Below, piece by piece: positions 35,253-43,069 of a stretch of DNA of 64,000 bases. The position numbers and the translations under genes are program-made. This DNA is from DATLGB01 sp963726825. GTDB taxonomy: Bacteria; Actinomycetota; Thermoleophilia; Solirubrobacterales; Solirubrobacteraceae. The DNA is taken from positions 1,550,001 to 1,614,000 of the forward strand of contig CAVSDT010000002.1 in NCBI GenBank assembly GCA_963726825.1, given 5' to 3'. Position 1 is the first letter of the stretch. The number at the start of each line of letters is the position of its first letter. The notes beneath the pieces were generated by a model. That model was given only the letters and a program-made list of their open reading frames with translations. It had not been told where the DNA came from and searched no databases.

Positions 35253-35515
35253 GGGTCTGCCGATCTTCTTCCTGGTCTGTGTGAAGGGTACGGACGCGGG
35301 GGCGCCGCGGGACGTGCGGGTGGGCACGGAGGCGGGGTGCGGCGCTCGGCCCGGTGGGCCTTCGATCAGGGGCTGTCGCGTCTAGGCGGACAGCCGGCCG
35401 AGCGCCTGCGTAAATCGCCAGGAGCCGGTCGGATAGGCGTCGCCGGAGATCGCCCGCGGGGCGTGGGTGCAGCTGCGGACGAGGGTGGCGGACGCCATGT
35501 GCGCCGCGGACGGTA

Positions 35516-37180
35516 TCAGCGGCGGCGCTCGCGGGCGAGGGCGCCTGACGCCGGCGGCGGCCACGCTGCGGGGTCCGCGACCGCGTCCACCGATCCGTCC
35601 CGCAGCCGACGGCGGTGGCGCTCGTAGGTGAGCAGGATCGTGCGATGCGTGACCCAGCCGACCGTCTGGTCCCCTGCGCGAACCGGCAGACCCGGCTGGT
35701 CGGTCCGGGCGAGGAGGGCGATCGCATGCTCGAGCGTGTCGTCGGCGTCGAGCACGAGCCCGGGATCCTCGGCGTCCGACGCCGCCGGGCCGGGGGCGAC
35801 CGTCGTCACGGCCTCGCGCACCCGCACCGTCTGCATGACGCTCGCCACGCGCGGATGGTCGACCGTCAGGCCGCGCCGGCGGAGCTTGAGCGTGTAGATC
35901 GTGTCGGCCGACAGCCGCGCGCTGAGCGCCGTCGCGAGCACCACCGCGAGCATGAGCGGCAGGATCAGGGCGTAGTCCCCCGTGAGCTCGAAGATGATGA
36001 TCACTCCGGTGATCGGCGCGCGCGTCGCCCCCGCGAACACGGCTCCCATGCCGACCACGGCGAAGGCGCCCGCCGGCGCGGCACCGGGGAAGATCCCGTG
36101 CACCGCGGTGCCGAACGCGGCCCCGAGCATCGCGCCCATGAACAGCGACGGCGCGAACACCCCGCCGGAGCCGCCGATGGCCAGCGTCAGGCTCGTGGCG
36201 AGGACCTTGCCCAGCAGCAGCACGAGCAGGAACGCGGCCGCGTAGTGGCCCGCGACGGCCCCCGTCAGCACCGGGTAGCCGACGCCGTACATCTCCGGGA
36301 GGACGAGCAGCACCAGCCCGAGCAGGAGGCCGCCGGCCGCCGGCCGCGCCCACTGCGGGCCGCGCCAGAGCCGGTCGGCGACGTCCTCGGCGCCGTAGAG
36401 GACCCGGGTGAACGCGACCCCGACCGCGGCGGCGAGCAGGCCCAGGAGCGCGTAGGCGACCAGCTCGAGCGGGTTGCCGACGCCGAACGCCGGGAGCGTG
36501 AGGAAGGCGTCGGCGCCGAACAGCGACCGCGAGAACGCCGCCGCGGTCACCGAGGCGAGCACGACGGCGCCGAACGCCTGGGTCTCGAAGTCGCGCAGGA
36601 TCACCTCCAGGGCGAAGAAGACGCCGGCGATCGGCGCGTTGAACGTGGCCGAGATGCCGGCCGCCGCGCCGCAGGCGACGAGCAGCCGCGTGCGCTCCGG
36701 GCCCAGCCGCAGGGCCTGGCCGAGCACCGAGCCGATGGCCGAGCCGATCTGCACGATCGGCCCCTCACGGCCGACCGACCCGCCCGAGCCGATCGTCACC
36801 GCGGACGCGAGCGACTTGACGATCGGCACCTGCGGGCGGATCCGCCCGCCGCGTTCGGCGACCGCCGCCATCACCTCCGGCACCCCGTGGCCGCGCGCCT
36901 CGGGCGCCCATCTCGCGACGATCGGCCCGTAGACGAGTCCGCCGATCACGGGCGTGAGGAGGACGTACCAGTGGCCGAGCCACGGGATGTGGGGGTTCGC
37001 CGCCCCGCCCGCGACGCTCGGGTCGGCCCGGCCGCTGAACGCCAGCGTGACGCCCTCGATCAGGTAGCGGAAGCCCACGGCCCCCAACCCGCCGGCGAGC
37101 CCGACGGTGATCGCGAGGGCGAGGACCCCGCGCGGGCTCGAGAGCTGGCGGATGATCCGTGCTCGCACGTCTGCGTCCAA
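35516..37180 (-). CDS. ClC-family chloride channel/transporter with C-terminal CBS region
   Basis: 554 residues, about ten or more hydrophobic segments. The anion-pathway motifs are present: GSGGSVGREGPIVQIG (with the gating Glu in GREGP), and GGSGGVFAPSLFMGAMLG. The cytoplasmic tail from about residue 430 holds CBS-like sequence (VASVMQTVRV, LVLDADDTLEHAIALLARTD, VGWVTHRTIL). The start is set at a TTG at 37180; a GTG four codons later is an alternative. It sits inside the aromatic cluster between the aminotransferase (20 nt upstream) and DAHP synthase, with no obvious functional link. Confidence 0.9.
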   Translation of the reverse strand: MDADVRARIIRQLSSPRGVLALAITVGLAGGLGAVGFRYLIEGVTLAFSGRADPSVAGGAANPHIPWLGHWYVLLTPVIGGLVYGPIVARWAPEARGHGVPEVMAAVAERGGRIRPQVPIVKSLASAVTIGSGGSVGREGPIVQIGSAIGSVLGQALRLGPERTRLLVACGAAAGISATFNAPIAGVFFALEVILRDFETQAFGAVVLASVTAAAFSRSLFGADAFLTLPAFGVGNPLELVAYALLGLLAAAVGVAFTRVLYGAEDVADRLWRGPQWARPAAGGLLLGLVLLVLPEMYGVGYPVLTGAVAGHYAAAFLLVLLLGKVLATSLTLAIGGSGGVFAPSLFMGAMLGAAFGTAVHGIFPGAAPAGAFAVVGMGAVFAGATRAPITGVIIIFELTGDYALILPLMLAVVLATALSARLSADTIYTLKLRRRGLTVDHPRVASVMQTVRVREAVTTVAPGPAASDAEDPGLVLDADDTLEHAIALLARTDQPGLPVRAGDQTVGWVTHRTILLTYERHRRRLRDGSVDAVADPAAWPPPASGALARERRR

Positions 37181-37200
37181 GCGGGTCGGGCGCCGCGGTC

Positions 37201-38280
37201 CTACAGCAGCGCGGCGAGGGCGGTGAGGAAGCGCGCGTTCTCCTCCGGCGCGCCCACGGTGACCCGGAGCGCGCCGGGGCGGCCCAACGGGGTGCCGGCG
37301 CGCACGAGCACGTCGGCGTCGGCGAGTCCCTTGACGACGTCGGGCTCGATCTCGGCCTCCGGCAGGTCGAACCAGACGAAGTTGGCCTGCGAGTCCGCGG
37401 CGTCGAGGCCCAGCTCGCGCAGCCCGTCGACGAGGCCGAGGCGCTCGGCGAGGTTGCGCTCCACCCGCTCGGCGATCGCGTCCTGGGACTGCAGCGCGGC
37501 CAGCGCGGCCGCCTGGGCGGCGACGTTGCAGAAGAACGGCTGGCGCACGGCGTTGACGGCGTTGGGCAGGTCGTCCGCGCCGCAGAGCGCGTAGCCGACC
37601 CGCAGGCCGGCCAGCCCGTAGGCCTTCGAGAACGTCCGCAGCAGCACGAGGTTGGGGTGCTTGGCCAGCAGCGCGACGGAGGCGTCGGGGTCGTCGAGGA
37701 GGTTGAACTCGATGTAGGCCTCGTCGAGGATCACGCAGACGTGGCTGGGCACGGCCGCGACGAACGCGGCGATCTCGTCGAGCGCGAGCGCGGTCGAGGT
37801 CGGGTTGTTCGGGTTGCAGACGATCACCAGGCGCGTGGCGACGGTGACCTCGGCGAGCATCGCGTCGAGGTCGTGGTGGTGGGTGTCGGTCAACGCCACC
37901 TCGATGGCGCGGGCGCCGGAGGCCTTCGCGAGGTGCGGGTAGACGGAGAACGAGGGCCAGGCGTAGACGACCTCGGCGCCCTCCTCCAGCAGCGCGTCGC
38001 CGGCCGCGAGCAGGATGTCGCAGGAGCCGTTGCCGATCGCGATCCGGTGGGCGGGGACGTCGTAGCGGTCGCTGAGCGCCCGGCGCAGCCGCGCGTTGGA
38101 CGGGTCGGGGTAGCGGTTGGTCCCCTGCGCCGCCTCCGCGACGGCGGCCTGGACCTTCGGCAGCGGCGGGTACGGCGTCTCGTTGGAGGCCAGCAGCGCG
38201 ACGTGCTCGCCGAGGGCGTAGCCGCCCGCGGCGGGATAGACGTCCAGGCGGCGCAGCTTGGCCGCGAACTCGATGCTCAT
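37201..38280 (-). CDS. HisC-like class I aminotransferase, probably aromatic
   Basis: 359 residues of the histidinol-phosphate aminotransferase family: NRYPDPSNARLRRAL, GNGSCDILLAA, CNPNNPTST, DEAYIEF, and TFSKAYGLAGLRVGYAL with the PLP Lys. HisC-family enzymes often transaminate phenylpyruvate and hydroxyphenylpyruvate as well. Its start overlaps the chorismate mutase stop by 4 nt, and DAHP synthase, TyrA and EPSP synthase follow, with no his genes nearby. A Phe/Tyr aminotransferase (Pat-like) role is therefore more likely than histidine synthesis; this part is inference. Confidence 0.88.
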   Translation of the reverse strand: MSIEFAAKLRRLDVYPAAGGYALGEHVALLASNETPYPPLPKVQAAVAEAAQGTNRYPDPSNARLRRALSDRYDVPAHRIAIGNGSCDILLAAGDALLEEGAEVVYAWPSFSVYPHLAKASGARAIEVALTDTHHHDLDAMLAEVTVATRLVIVCNPNNPTSTALALDEIAAFVAAVPSHVCVILDEAYIEFNLLDDPDASVALLAKHPNLVLLRTFSKAYGLAGLRVGYALCGADDLPNAVNAVRQPFFCNVAAQAAALAALQSQDAIAERVERNLAERLGLVDGLRELGLDAADSQANFVWFDLPEAEIEPDVVKGLADADVLVRAGTPLGRPGALRVTVGAPEENARFLTALAALL

Positions 38281-38642
38281 TGGGCTCCGGCGAGGTCGAG
38301 GCGGAGCTTGCGGGCCTCGCCGTGGTAGCAGTGCTGGCCGGTCCGGCCGTCGGCGAGGTAGCAGTGGACGAGCACGCGGATGACCCGCGGCATCGCCCCC
38401 GGGACGTCGAGCTCCTGCGCGCACATGAGCGGGACGGCGCTCAGGCCCATCTCGCGCGCGGCGACGGCCGGGAACTCCGCGTGGAGGTCGGGCGTCAGCG
38501 TGAACAGGCACGAGACCATGTCCTCGGCCTTGAGCTCGTTGCTCGCCATCAGCTCATGCATGAGCTCGGTGGTCGCCGAGAGGATCTGATCGCGCTCGTC
38601 GGCCTCGACCGACGTGGCGCCGCGCAGGGCGTGCAGCCGCAT
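38277..38642 (-). CDS. aroH: Chorismate mutase, AroH type
   Basis: 121 residues, the monofunctional trimeric AroH class. RGATSVEADERDQIL carries the active-site Arg (residue 7); LMCAQELDVPGAMPRVIRVLVHCY carries the substrate-binding Glu, Arg and Tyr. Converts chorismate to prephenate. First gene of the Phe/Tyr cluster, coupled to the aminotransferase (ATGA). TAAGGT ends 8 nt before the ATG and overlaps the rluB stop. Confidence 0.95.
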   Translation of the reverse strand: MRLHALRGATSVEADERDQILSATTELMHELMASNELKAEDMVSCLFTLTPDLHAEFPAVAAREMGLSAVPLMCAQELDVPGAMPRVIRVLVHCYLADGRTGQHCYHGEARKLRLDLAGAQ

Positions 38643-38650
38643 CCGTCCCG

Positions 38651-38656
38651 ACCTTA
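38651..38656 (-). promoter_or_regulatory. -10 hexamer of aroH
   Basis: TAAGGT on the minus strand, 8 nt before the aroH ATG, formed partly by the rluB TAA stop codon. Confidence 0.4.
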
Positions 38657-39400
38657 TCGCTGCCCGCGCGGCCGGCCCTTGCGCTTGGGCGGCGGCGTCG
38701 GCTTCGCCGCGTCGCGCAGGGCCTGCACCTCCTGGGGCCGCAGCCGGCGGTGGTCGCCCTCGTGCAGGTTCCCGAGCTCGAGCGGGCCGAGCTTGACCCG
38801 CTCGAGCGTCTTCACGCGGTGCCCGACGGCCTCGATCATCCGCCGGACCTGGCGCTTGCGCCCCTCCCGGATGATGATCTCGATGCCGTCGCCGCCGAAG
38901 CGACGGACCTTCGCCGGAAGGGTCATGCCGTCGTCGAGCTGGATGCCGTCGCGCAGCTGGTCGATCGCCGTGCCCTTGATCGGGGCCTTCGTGACGCGGA
39001 CCCGGTAGGTCTTCTCGACCCCGAAGCGGGGATGGGTGAGGCGGTTGGCCAGGTCCCCGTCGTTGGTGAGGAGGATCAGGCCCGTCGTGTCGATGTCCAG
39101 CCGGCCCACGGGGTACAGGCGCTCGTCGGAGCCGATCAGGCTCACGACGGTCGGCCGGCCCTGCGGATCGTCGGCCGTCGAGACGTAGCCCTCGGGCTTG
39201 TTGACGACGTAGACGAGGCGCGTCGGCTCCTTGGCGGAGACGGGCCGGCCGTCGACCTTGACGTCGTCCTCCTCCCCCACGTCCGTGGCCGGGTCGGTGA
39301 CGGTCCGCCCGCCGACGGTCACCCGCCCGGCGAAGACGAGCTCTTCTGCGGCGCGCCGTGAGGCGACACCACCATGGGCGAGGTACTTGCCGAGGCGCAC
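38654..39400 (-). CDS. rluB: rRNA pseudouridine synthase, RluB/RsuA family
   Basis: 248 residues from the GTG at 39400. N-terminal S4 RNA-binding domain (about 1-60, RLGKYLAHGGVASRRAAEEL), then the catalytic domain with VNKPEGYVST and YPVGRLDIDTTGLILLTNDG containing the catalytic Asp; IIIREGRKRQVRRMIEAVGH is the family C-terminal motif. The tail is basic and Pro-rich. It commonly follows scpA-scpB in Gram-positives; here those genes lie 2.2 kb upstream, separated by rlmN and a lycopene cyclase. Only 17 bp separate it from divergent rlmN. Confidence 0.93.
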   Translation of the reverse strand: MRLGKYLAHGGVASRRAAEELVFAGRVTVGGRTVTDPATDVGEEDDVKVDGRPVSAKEPTRLVYVVNKPEGYVSTADDPQGRPTVVSLIGSDERLYPVGRLDIDTTGLILLTNDGDLANRLTHPRFGVEKTYRVRVTKAPIKGTAIDQLRDGIQLDDGMTLPAKVRRFGGDGIEIIIREGRKRQVRRMIEAVGHRVKTLERVKLGPLELGNLHEGDHRRLRPQEVQALRDAAKPTPPPKRKGRPRGQR

Positions 39401-39405
39401 GGTCC

Positions 39406-39411
39406 TATCTT
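39406..39411 (+). promoter_or_regulatory. -10 hexamer of rlmN
   Basis: TATCTT on the plus strand, 6 nt before the rlmN GTG, inside the 17-bp divergent gap with rluB. Predicts transcription starting at the start codon. Confidence 0.45.
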
Positions 39412-39417
39412 GGCAGT

Positions 39418-40401
39418 GTGGACCTCGCGCTCCTCGAATCGACCTTGTCCGACGCCGGCCAGCCCGCCTTCCGGGCCCGCCAGGTGTGGCGCTGGGCGTC
39501 CCAGGGCGCGGCCGCCTACGCGGAGATGACCGACCTCCCCGCCGGGCTGCGCGCCCAGCTGGAGGAGCACGTCCCCCTCTCGACGCTCGAGGTCACCCGC
39601 GAGCAGGAGGCCGCCGACGGGACGGTCAAGACGCTGTTCGCGACGCACGACCGCCGGGCGATCGAGGCGGTCCTGATGCGCTACCGCGACGGCCGCCGCT
39701 CCGTCTGCGTCTCCTCCCAGTCCGGCTGCCCGCTGACCTGCTCGTTCTGCGCGACGGGCCAGATGAAGTTCGGCCGCAACCTCACCGCCTCCGAGATCCT
39801 CGACCAGGTCCTGCACCTGCGCCGGATCGAGCCGCTCAACCACCTCGTGTTCATGGGGATGGGCGAGCCGCTGATGAACCTCGACAACGTCCTGGACGCC
39901 GCCCGGCGACTCCCCGACATCGGGATCGGGCACCGCAGGACGGCGATCTCGACCGTCGGCTGGGTCCCCGGCATCCGCCGCCTGACCGCCGAGGGCGACA
40001 TGCCGATCCGCCTCGCGCTGTCGTTGCACGCCCCCGAGGACGGGCTGCGGTCGGAGATCATGGCCGTCAACGAGCGCTTCCCGATCGCGGAGGTGCTCGA
40101 TGCCTGCGACGAGTTCTACGCCCGCCGCAAGCGCAAGGTGTTCGTCGAGTACCTGATGCTCGGTGGCGTCAACGACACCGTCGCGCAGGCCAAGCAGCTC
40201 TCCCGGCTGCTCGACCACAAGCGCTACAAGGTCAACCTGATCCCCTACAACCCCGCCGGCGGCCAGTACGAGGCCTCCTCGCGGGAGGCGATCGACGCCT
40301 TCAAGTCCACGCTGGAGGCGTCCGGGATGGACGCCTCGGTGCGCCTCACGCGCGGCCAGGACATCGACGCCGCCTGCGGGCAGCTCGCCGCCAAGGCCTA
40401 G
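39418..40401 (+). CDS. rlmN: Dual-specificity 23S rRNA/tRNA adenine C2 methyltransferase
   Basis: 327 residues from the GTG at 39418. Radical SAM protein: CPLTCSFCATG gives the CxxxCxxC 4Fe-4S motif, followed by MKFGRNLTASEILDQV, FMGMGEPLMN and LSLHAP. The C-terminal ACGQLA region contains a Cys (in DAACGQLA) as needed for the methyl-Cys mechanism. Methylates A2503 of 23S rRNA. It converges on the lycopene cyclase with both stops in one CTAG (40398-40401). Confidence 0.96.
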   Translation: MDLALLESTLSDAGQPAFRARQVWRWASQGAAAYAEMTDLPAGLRAQLEEHVPLSTLEVTREQEAADGTVKTLFATHDRRAIEAVLMRYRDGRRSVCVSSQSGCPLTCSFCATGQMKFGRNLTASEILDQVLHLRRIEPLNHLVFMGMGEPLMNLDNVLDAARRLPDIGIGHRRTAISTVGWVPGIRRLTAEGDMPIRLALSLHAPEDGLRSEIMAVNERFPIAEVLDACDEFYARRKRKVFVEYLMLGGVNDTVAQAKQLSRLLDHKRYKVNLIPYNPAGGQYEASSREAIDAFKSTLEASGMDASVRLTRGQDIDAACGQLAAKA

Positions 40402-41609
40402 CGCCGCAGCGCCGCCGCGGCGAACGGGACCTTCGGCAGGCCCGCGATCACGCGCGCCTGGTCGGCGACGGTCGCCTCGTCGTCCATGAAGCGCGCGAAG
40501 ACCAGTGGCCCGACGGCCTGGGCCAGCGCCCGGAAGCGGGCCGGGAACGCGTGCGGGTCCTCGACGAGGGTCCGAAGGAAGATCGCGTCCATGGCGGTCG
40601 AGCGACGCGTGCCCGCCCGGGCAGCCCCCGGCCGCCGCGCCGGTGCGTCCGCCGCCGGCGCGTCCGCGACCGCGGCCCGTGCGACGGCGCGGCACTGGCG
40701 CAGGGTGCGGGTGAACGCGTAGCCGGAGGACGGGCGGACCGCCCCGCCGGCCGTGCCGACCGCCCAGGTGCGCGGGGCGGGCCGGAAGTCCAGCGCCGCG
40801 TCGGTCATCGTCACGATGCCGCGCTCCTCGTGGTGGACGGTCCACGCCCCCGTCCGCTCGCCGAGCCAGCCCTCCAGGACGGCCCGGCGGTCGGTGGCCG
40901 CGGGCCCGCCGGCGGCGAACGTCGTGTCCTCCACCAGCGCGCGGGTGGGGCTCTCCGGCAGGACGTAGAGGAAGCGCAGCGTCGCGTCGGGCTGAGGAAG
41001 CCGGAAGTCCATCAGCGTGGCCACCCCGGGGTCGAAGATCGGCGTGTCGACCTCGACGTCCCACCCCAGGAAGCCCTGGCGCCACCAGGTCTCACCCGGT
41101 CGAGGGGCGCCCGAGGGGTGCTGGGCGGCGGCGTGACCGGCCGCCGCACGGGCGCGCAGCCGCGGGCTGGCGAACCCCAGCGCGTCGTAGAGGACGCGCG
41201 GCGCGTAGGCGGCTGCGTCGGTGCGCGCCGTCGGGGCGGCCGCATCGAGGTCGAGCACCGTCTCCCCCAGGCGCAGCTCGACGCCCGGGTCGGCCTCCAG
41301 GCGGGCGAGCGCGTGGGCGTAGACGTCGCGCGAGTCGAAGCAGCGGTAGGGGCGGCTCGCGGCGGCGTGGCGGGCGGTCCCCGCGTGGTCGCGCAGCTCC
41401 CAGGCGGGCCAGCGGAGGCGGTCCAGGCCCGCGTAGGGGTGTGGGCCGGCCGCCCACGAGCACCAGGTGCGGTCGCGGCCGAAGTCCGTGCGGCGGTCGA
41501 CGAGCTCGATGGCGCCGGTCGCCCCGGCGGCGCGCAGCTCCAGCGCGAGCGTCAGGCCGCCCAGCCCGGCACCGAGGATCAAATGCTCGGGCGCGCGGCT
41601 CGCGCTCAC
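40398..41609 (-). CDS. crtY: Lycopene beta-cyclase (CrtY-like)
   Basis: 403 residues from the GTG at 41609. FAD/NAD-binding start LILGAGLGGLTLALELRAAG, RTWCSWAAGPHPYAGL and the late GTAGGAVRPSSGYAFTRTL block are diagnostic of CrtY-type cyclases; FLGWDVEVDTPIFDP is the central motif. It should close the ends of lycopene to beta-ionone rings. The GTG overlaps the scpB stop (GTGA), so it is coupled to scpA-scpB, an odd partner. No other carotenoid gene is in the window, so the substrate must be made elsewhere. Confidence 0.84.
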   Translation of the reverse strand: MSASRAPEHLILGAGLGGLTLALELRAAGATGAIELVDRRTDFGRDRTWCSWAAGPHPYAGLDRLRWPAWELRDHAGTARHAAASRPYRCFDSRDVYAHALARLEADPGVELRLGETVLDLDAAAPTARTDAAAYAPRVLYDALGFASPRLRARAAAGHAAAQHPSGAPRPGETWWRQGFLGWDVEVDTPIFDPGVATLMDFRLPQPDATLRFLYVLPESPTRALVEDTTFAAGGPAATDRRAVLEGWLGERTGAWTVHHEERGIVTMTDAALDFRPAPRTWAVGTAGGAVRPSSGYAFTRTLRQCRAVARAAVADAPAADAPARRPGAARAGTRRSTAMDAIFLRTLVEDPHAFPARFRALAQAVGPLVFARFMDDEATVADQARVIAGLPKVPFAAAALRR

Positions 41610-42274
41610 CGCGCGAGCGGTGCGCCGTGGTCGGCCAGCGGCGCGGCGTCGCCCGCGGGCGGGCCGTCGGCCGCGTCCGCCTGGGCATCGCCGGGCGTCT
41701 GCGGCGCGGCGGCACCGGTGCGGGCGGCGCCGGCGGCCAGGAGGCGGTCGCGCAGCGCGCCCTCCTCCTCCGGCGACGGGTCCCACTGGCCGGGGTCGGG
41801 CAGGTCGTCGGTCGTGCGCAGGCCGAACTGCTTGAGGAACAGCTCCGTCGTGCGGTACAGGACGGCGCCGAACGGCGAGCGGCCGGCCTCCTCGACCAGG
41901 CCGCGGTCCAGCAGCGTCGCGGCCGCGGAGTCCGACGCGACGCCGCGGATGCGGGCGATCTCCGGCCGCGAGACGGGCTGCAGGTAGGCGATCACCGACA
42001 GGGTCTCGGCCTGCGCGGGCGTCAGCGAGGGGGTGCGGGGGCGAGAGAGCAGCCGGCGGGCGGCCTCCTCGGCGTCCGGGTGGGAGGCCAGCGCCCAGCC
42101 GCCGGCGAGCTCGCGCAGGACGACGCCCTGCCCCTCCATGGCCCCGCGCAGCTCGGCGAGGGCGGTGCCGACCTCGGCCTCCTCCACCTCGCAGGCGACC
42201 GCCAGGTCGGCAGTGGAGACCGGCTCGGAGGAGAGGAACAGCAGCGCCTGGACGGTCCGGGCCAGGGCGGTCAC
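41606..42274 (-). CDS. scpB: Segregation and condensation protein B
   Basis: 222 residues from the GTG at 42274. Two winged-helix domains: ALARTVQALLFLSSEPVS at the start and ETLSVIAYLQPVSRPEIARIRGV in the middle, then LFLKQFGLRTTDDLPDPG. An Ala-rich tail of about 50 residues is added at the C-terminus. Binds ScpA and the SMC kleisin complex for chromosome segregation. Its start overlaps the scpA stop by 4 nt (GTGA). Confidence 0.94.
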   Translation of the reverse strand: MTALARTVQALLFLSSEPVSTADLAVACEVEEAEVGTALAELRGAMEGQGVVLRELAGGWALASHPDAEEAARRLLSRPRTPSLTPAQAETLSVIAYLQPVSRPEIARIRGVASDSAAATLLDRGLVEEAGRSPFGAVLYRTTELFLKQFGLRTTDDLPDPGQWDPSPEEEGALRDRLLAAGAARTGAAAPQTPGDAQADAADGPPAGDAAPLADHGAPLAR

Positions 42275-43038
42275 GCGACGGCCTCCAGCGAGCCGGTCCG
42301 ACTGCGGCCGGGCTCGCGCGAGACGGTGATCTCGCCGAAGCTCTCCCCCTGCTCCCAGGTCGCCTCGCCCCGCTTGTAGAGCTCCAGCAGCGCCCACATC
42401 GTCACGCAGACGGTCATGCGGTCGGCGCCCTCGACCGCCTCCTCGAAGGAGAAGCGCCCGCGGCCGAGCAGCTTGCGCAGCACACCGAGCCGGGCGGAGA
42501 CCGACACGTGCGGGGTGCGCATGTGGCCGAGGTCGAGCTCGCGCGGGAGCTCGAGCAGCCCGCCGATCGCCCGGCCCAGGCGCGCGGGGTCATAGACCGC
42601 CTCCGCCTGCTCGACGTCGACGCGGCGCAGCTCGCCGGGAACGGGCGCGTGGCGCCAGAGGAAGGGCTGGCCGTCCTCGAAGGCCGCACGCAGGTGCGCG
42701 GCGGCGCCGCGATAGCGCGCGTAGGCCAGCATCCGGGCCAGCAGCTCGTCCGCCGCCTCCGCCGGCAGGAACCCGTCGAGCTCCTCCTCGATCTCCTCGC
42801 CCGGCAGCATCAGGCGCGACTTGAGCTCCAGCAGCGCCGCGATCAGGACGAGGAACTCCGTCGTGGCCTCGAGGTCCATCTCGCCCTCGGCCTCCAGGTG
42901 GTCGACGTAGGCGAGCACGACGTCCGCGAGGTCGACCTCGAGCAGGTCGAGCTCCTCGCGCAGCACGAGCGACAGCAGCAGGTCGAAGGGCCCGGCGAAG
43001 ACGTCGAGGTCGAGCTCGAGCTGGCGGACGGACGACAC
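42271..43038 (-). CDS. scpA: Segregation and condensation protein A (kleisin)
   Basis: 255 residues from the GTG at 43038. FAGPFDLLLSLVLREELDLLEVDLADV is the N-terminal SMC-neck-binding region; TTEFLVLIAALLELKSRLMLP follows, and the C-terminal winged helix contains VTMWALLELYKRGEA. Bridges SMC heads. TAGCGT ends 8 nt before the GTG. First gene of scpA-scpB-lycopene cyclase; trpS lies upstream on the same strand. Confidence 0.95.
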   Translation of the reverse strand: MSSVRQLELDLDVFAGPFDLLLSLVLREELDLLEVDLADVVLAYVDHLEAEGEMDLEATTEFLVLIAALLELKSRLMLPGEEIEEELDGFLPAEAADELLARMLAYARYRGAAAHLRAAFEDGQPFLWRHAPVPGELRRVDVEQAEAVYDPARLGRAIGGLLELPRELDLGHMRTPHVSVSARLGVLRKLLGRGRFSFEEAVEGADRMTVCVTMWALLELYKRGEATWEQGESFGEITVSREPGRSRTGSLEAVA

Positions 43039-43046
43039 GGGGACGG

Positions 43047-43052
43047 ACGCTA
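43047..43052 (-). promoter_or_regulatory. -10 hexamer of scpA-scpB-crtY
   Basis: TAGCGT on the minus strand, 8 nt before the scpA GTG. Confidence 0.5.
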
Positions 43053-43069
43053 CCGGCCCGGTCGGCGGC

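Noticed and set aside
35382..35499. 38-codon minus-strand frame upstream of DAHP synthase as an aromatic attenuator leader peptide
   Set aside because: It contains single Tyr, Trp and Phe codons only, no run of aromatic codons, and no clear alternative hairpins; the 263-bp gap shows nothing else I can support.
37168..37180. Shorter GTG start for the ClC protein
   Set aside because: Not fully excluded; the TTG at 37180 keeps a few more cytoplasmic residues, but neither has a clear ribosome-binding site, so the choice is provisional.
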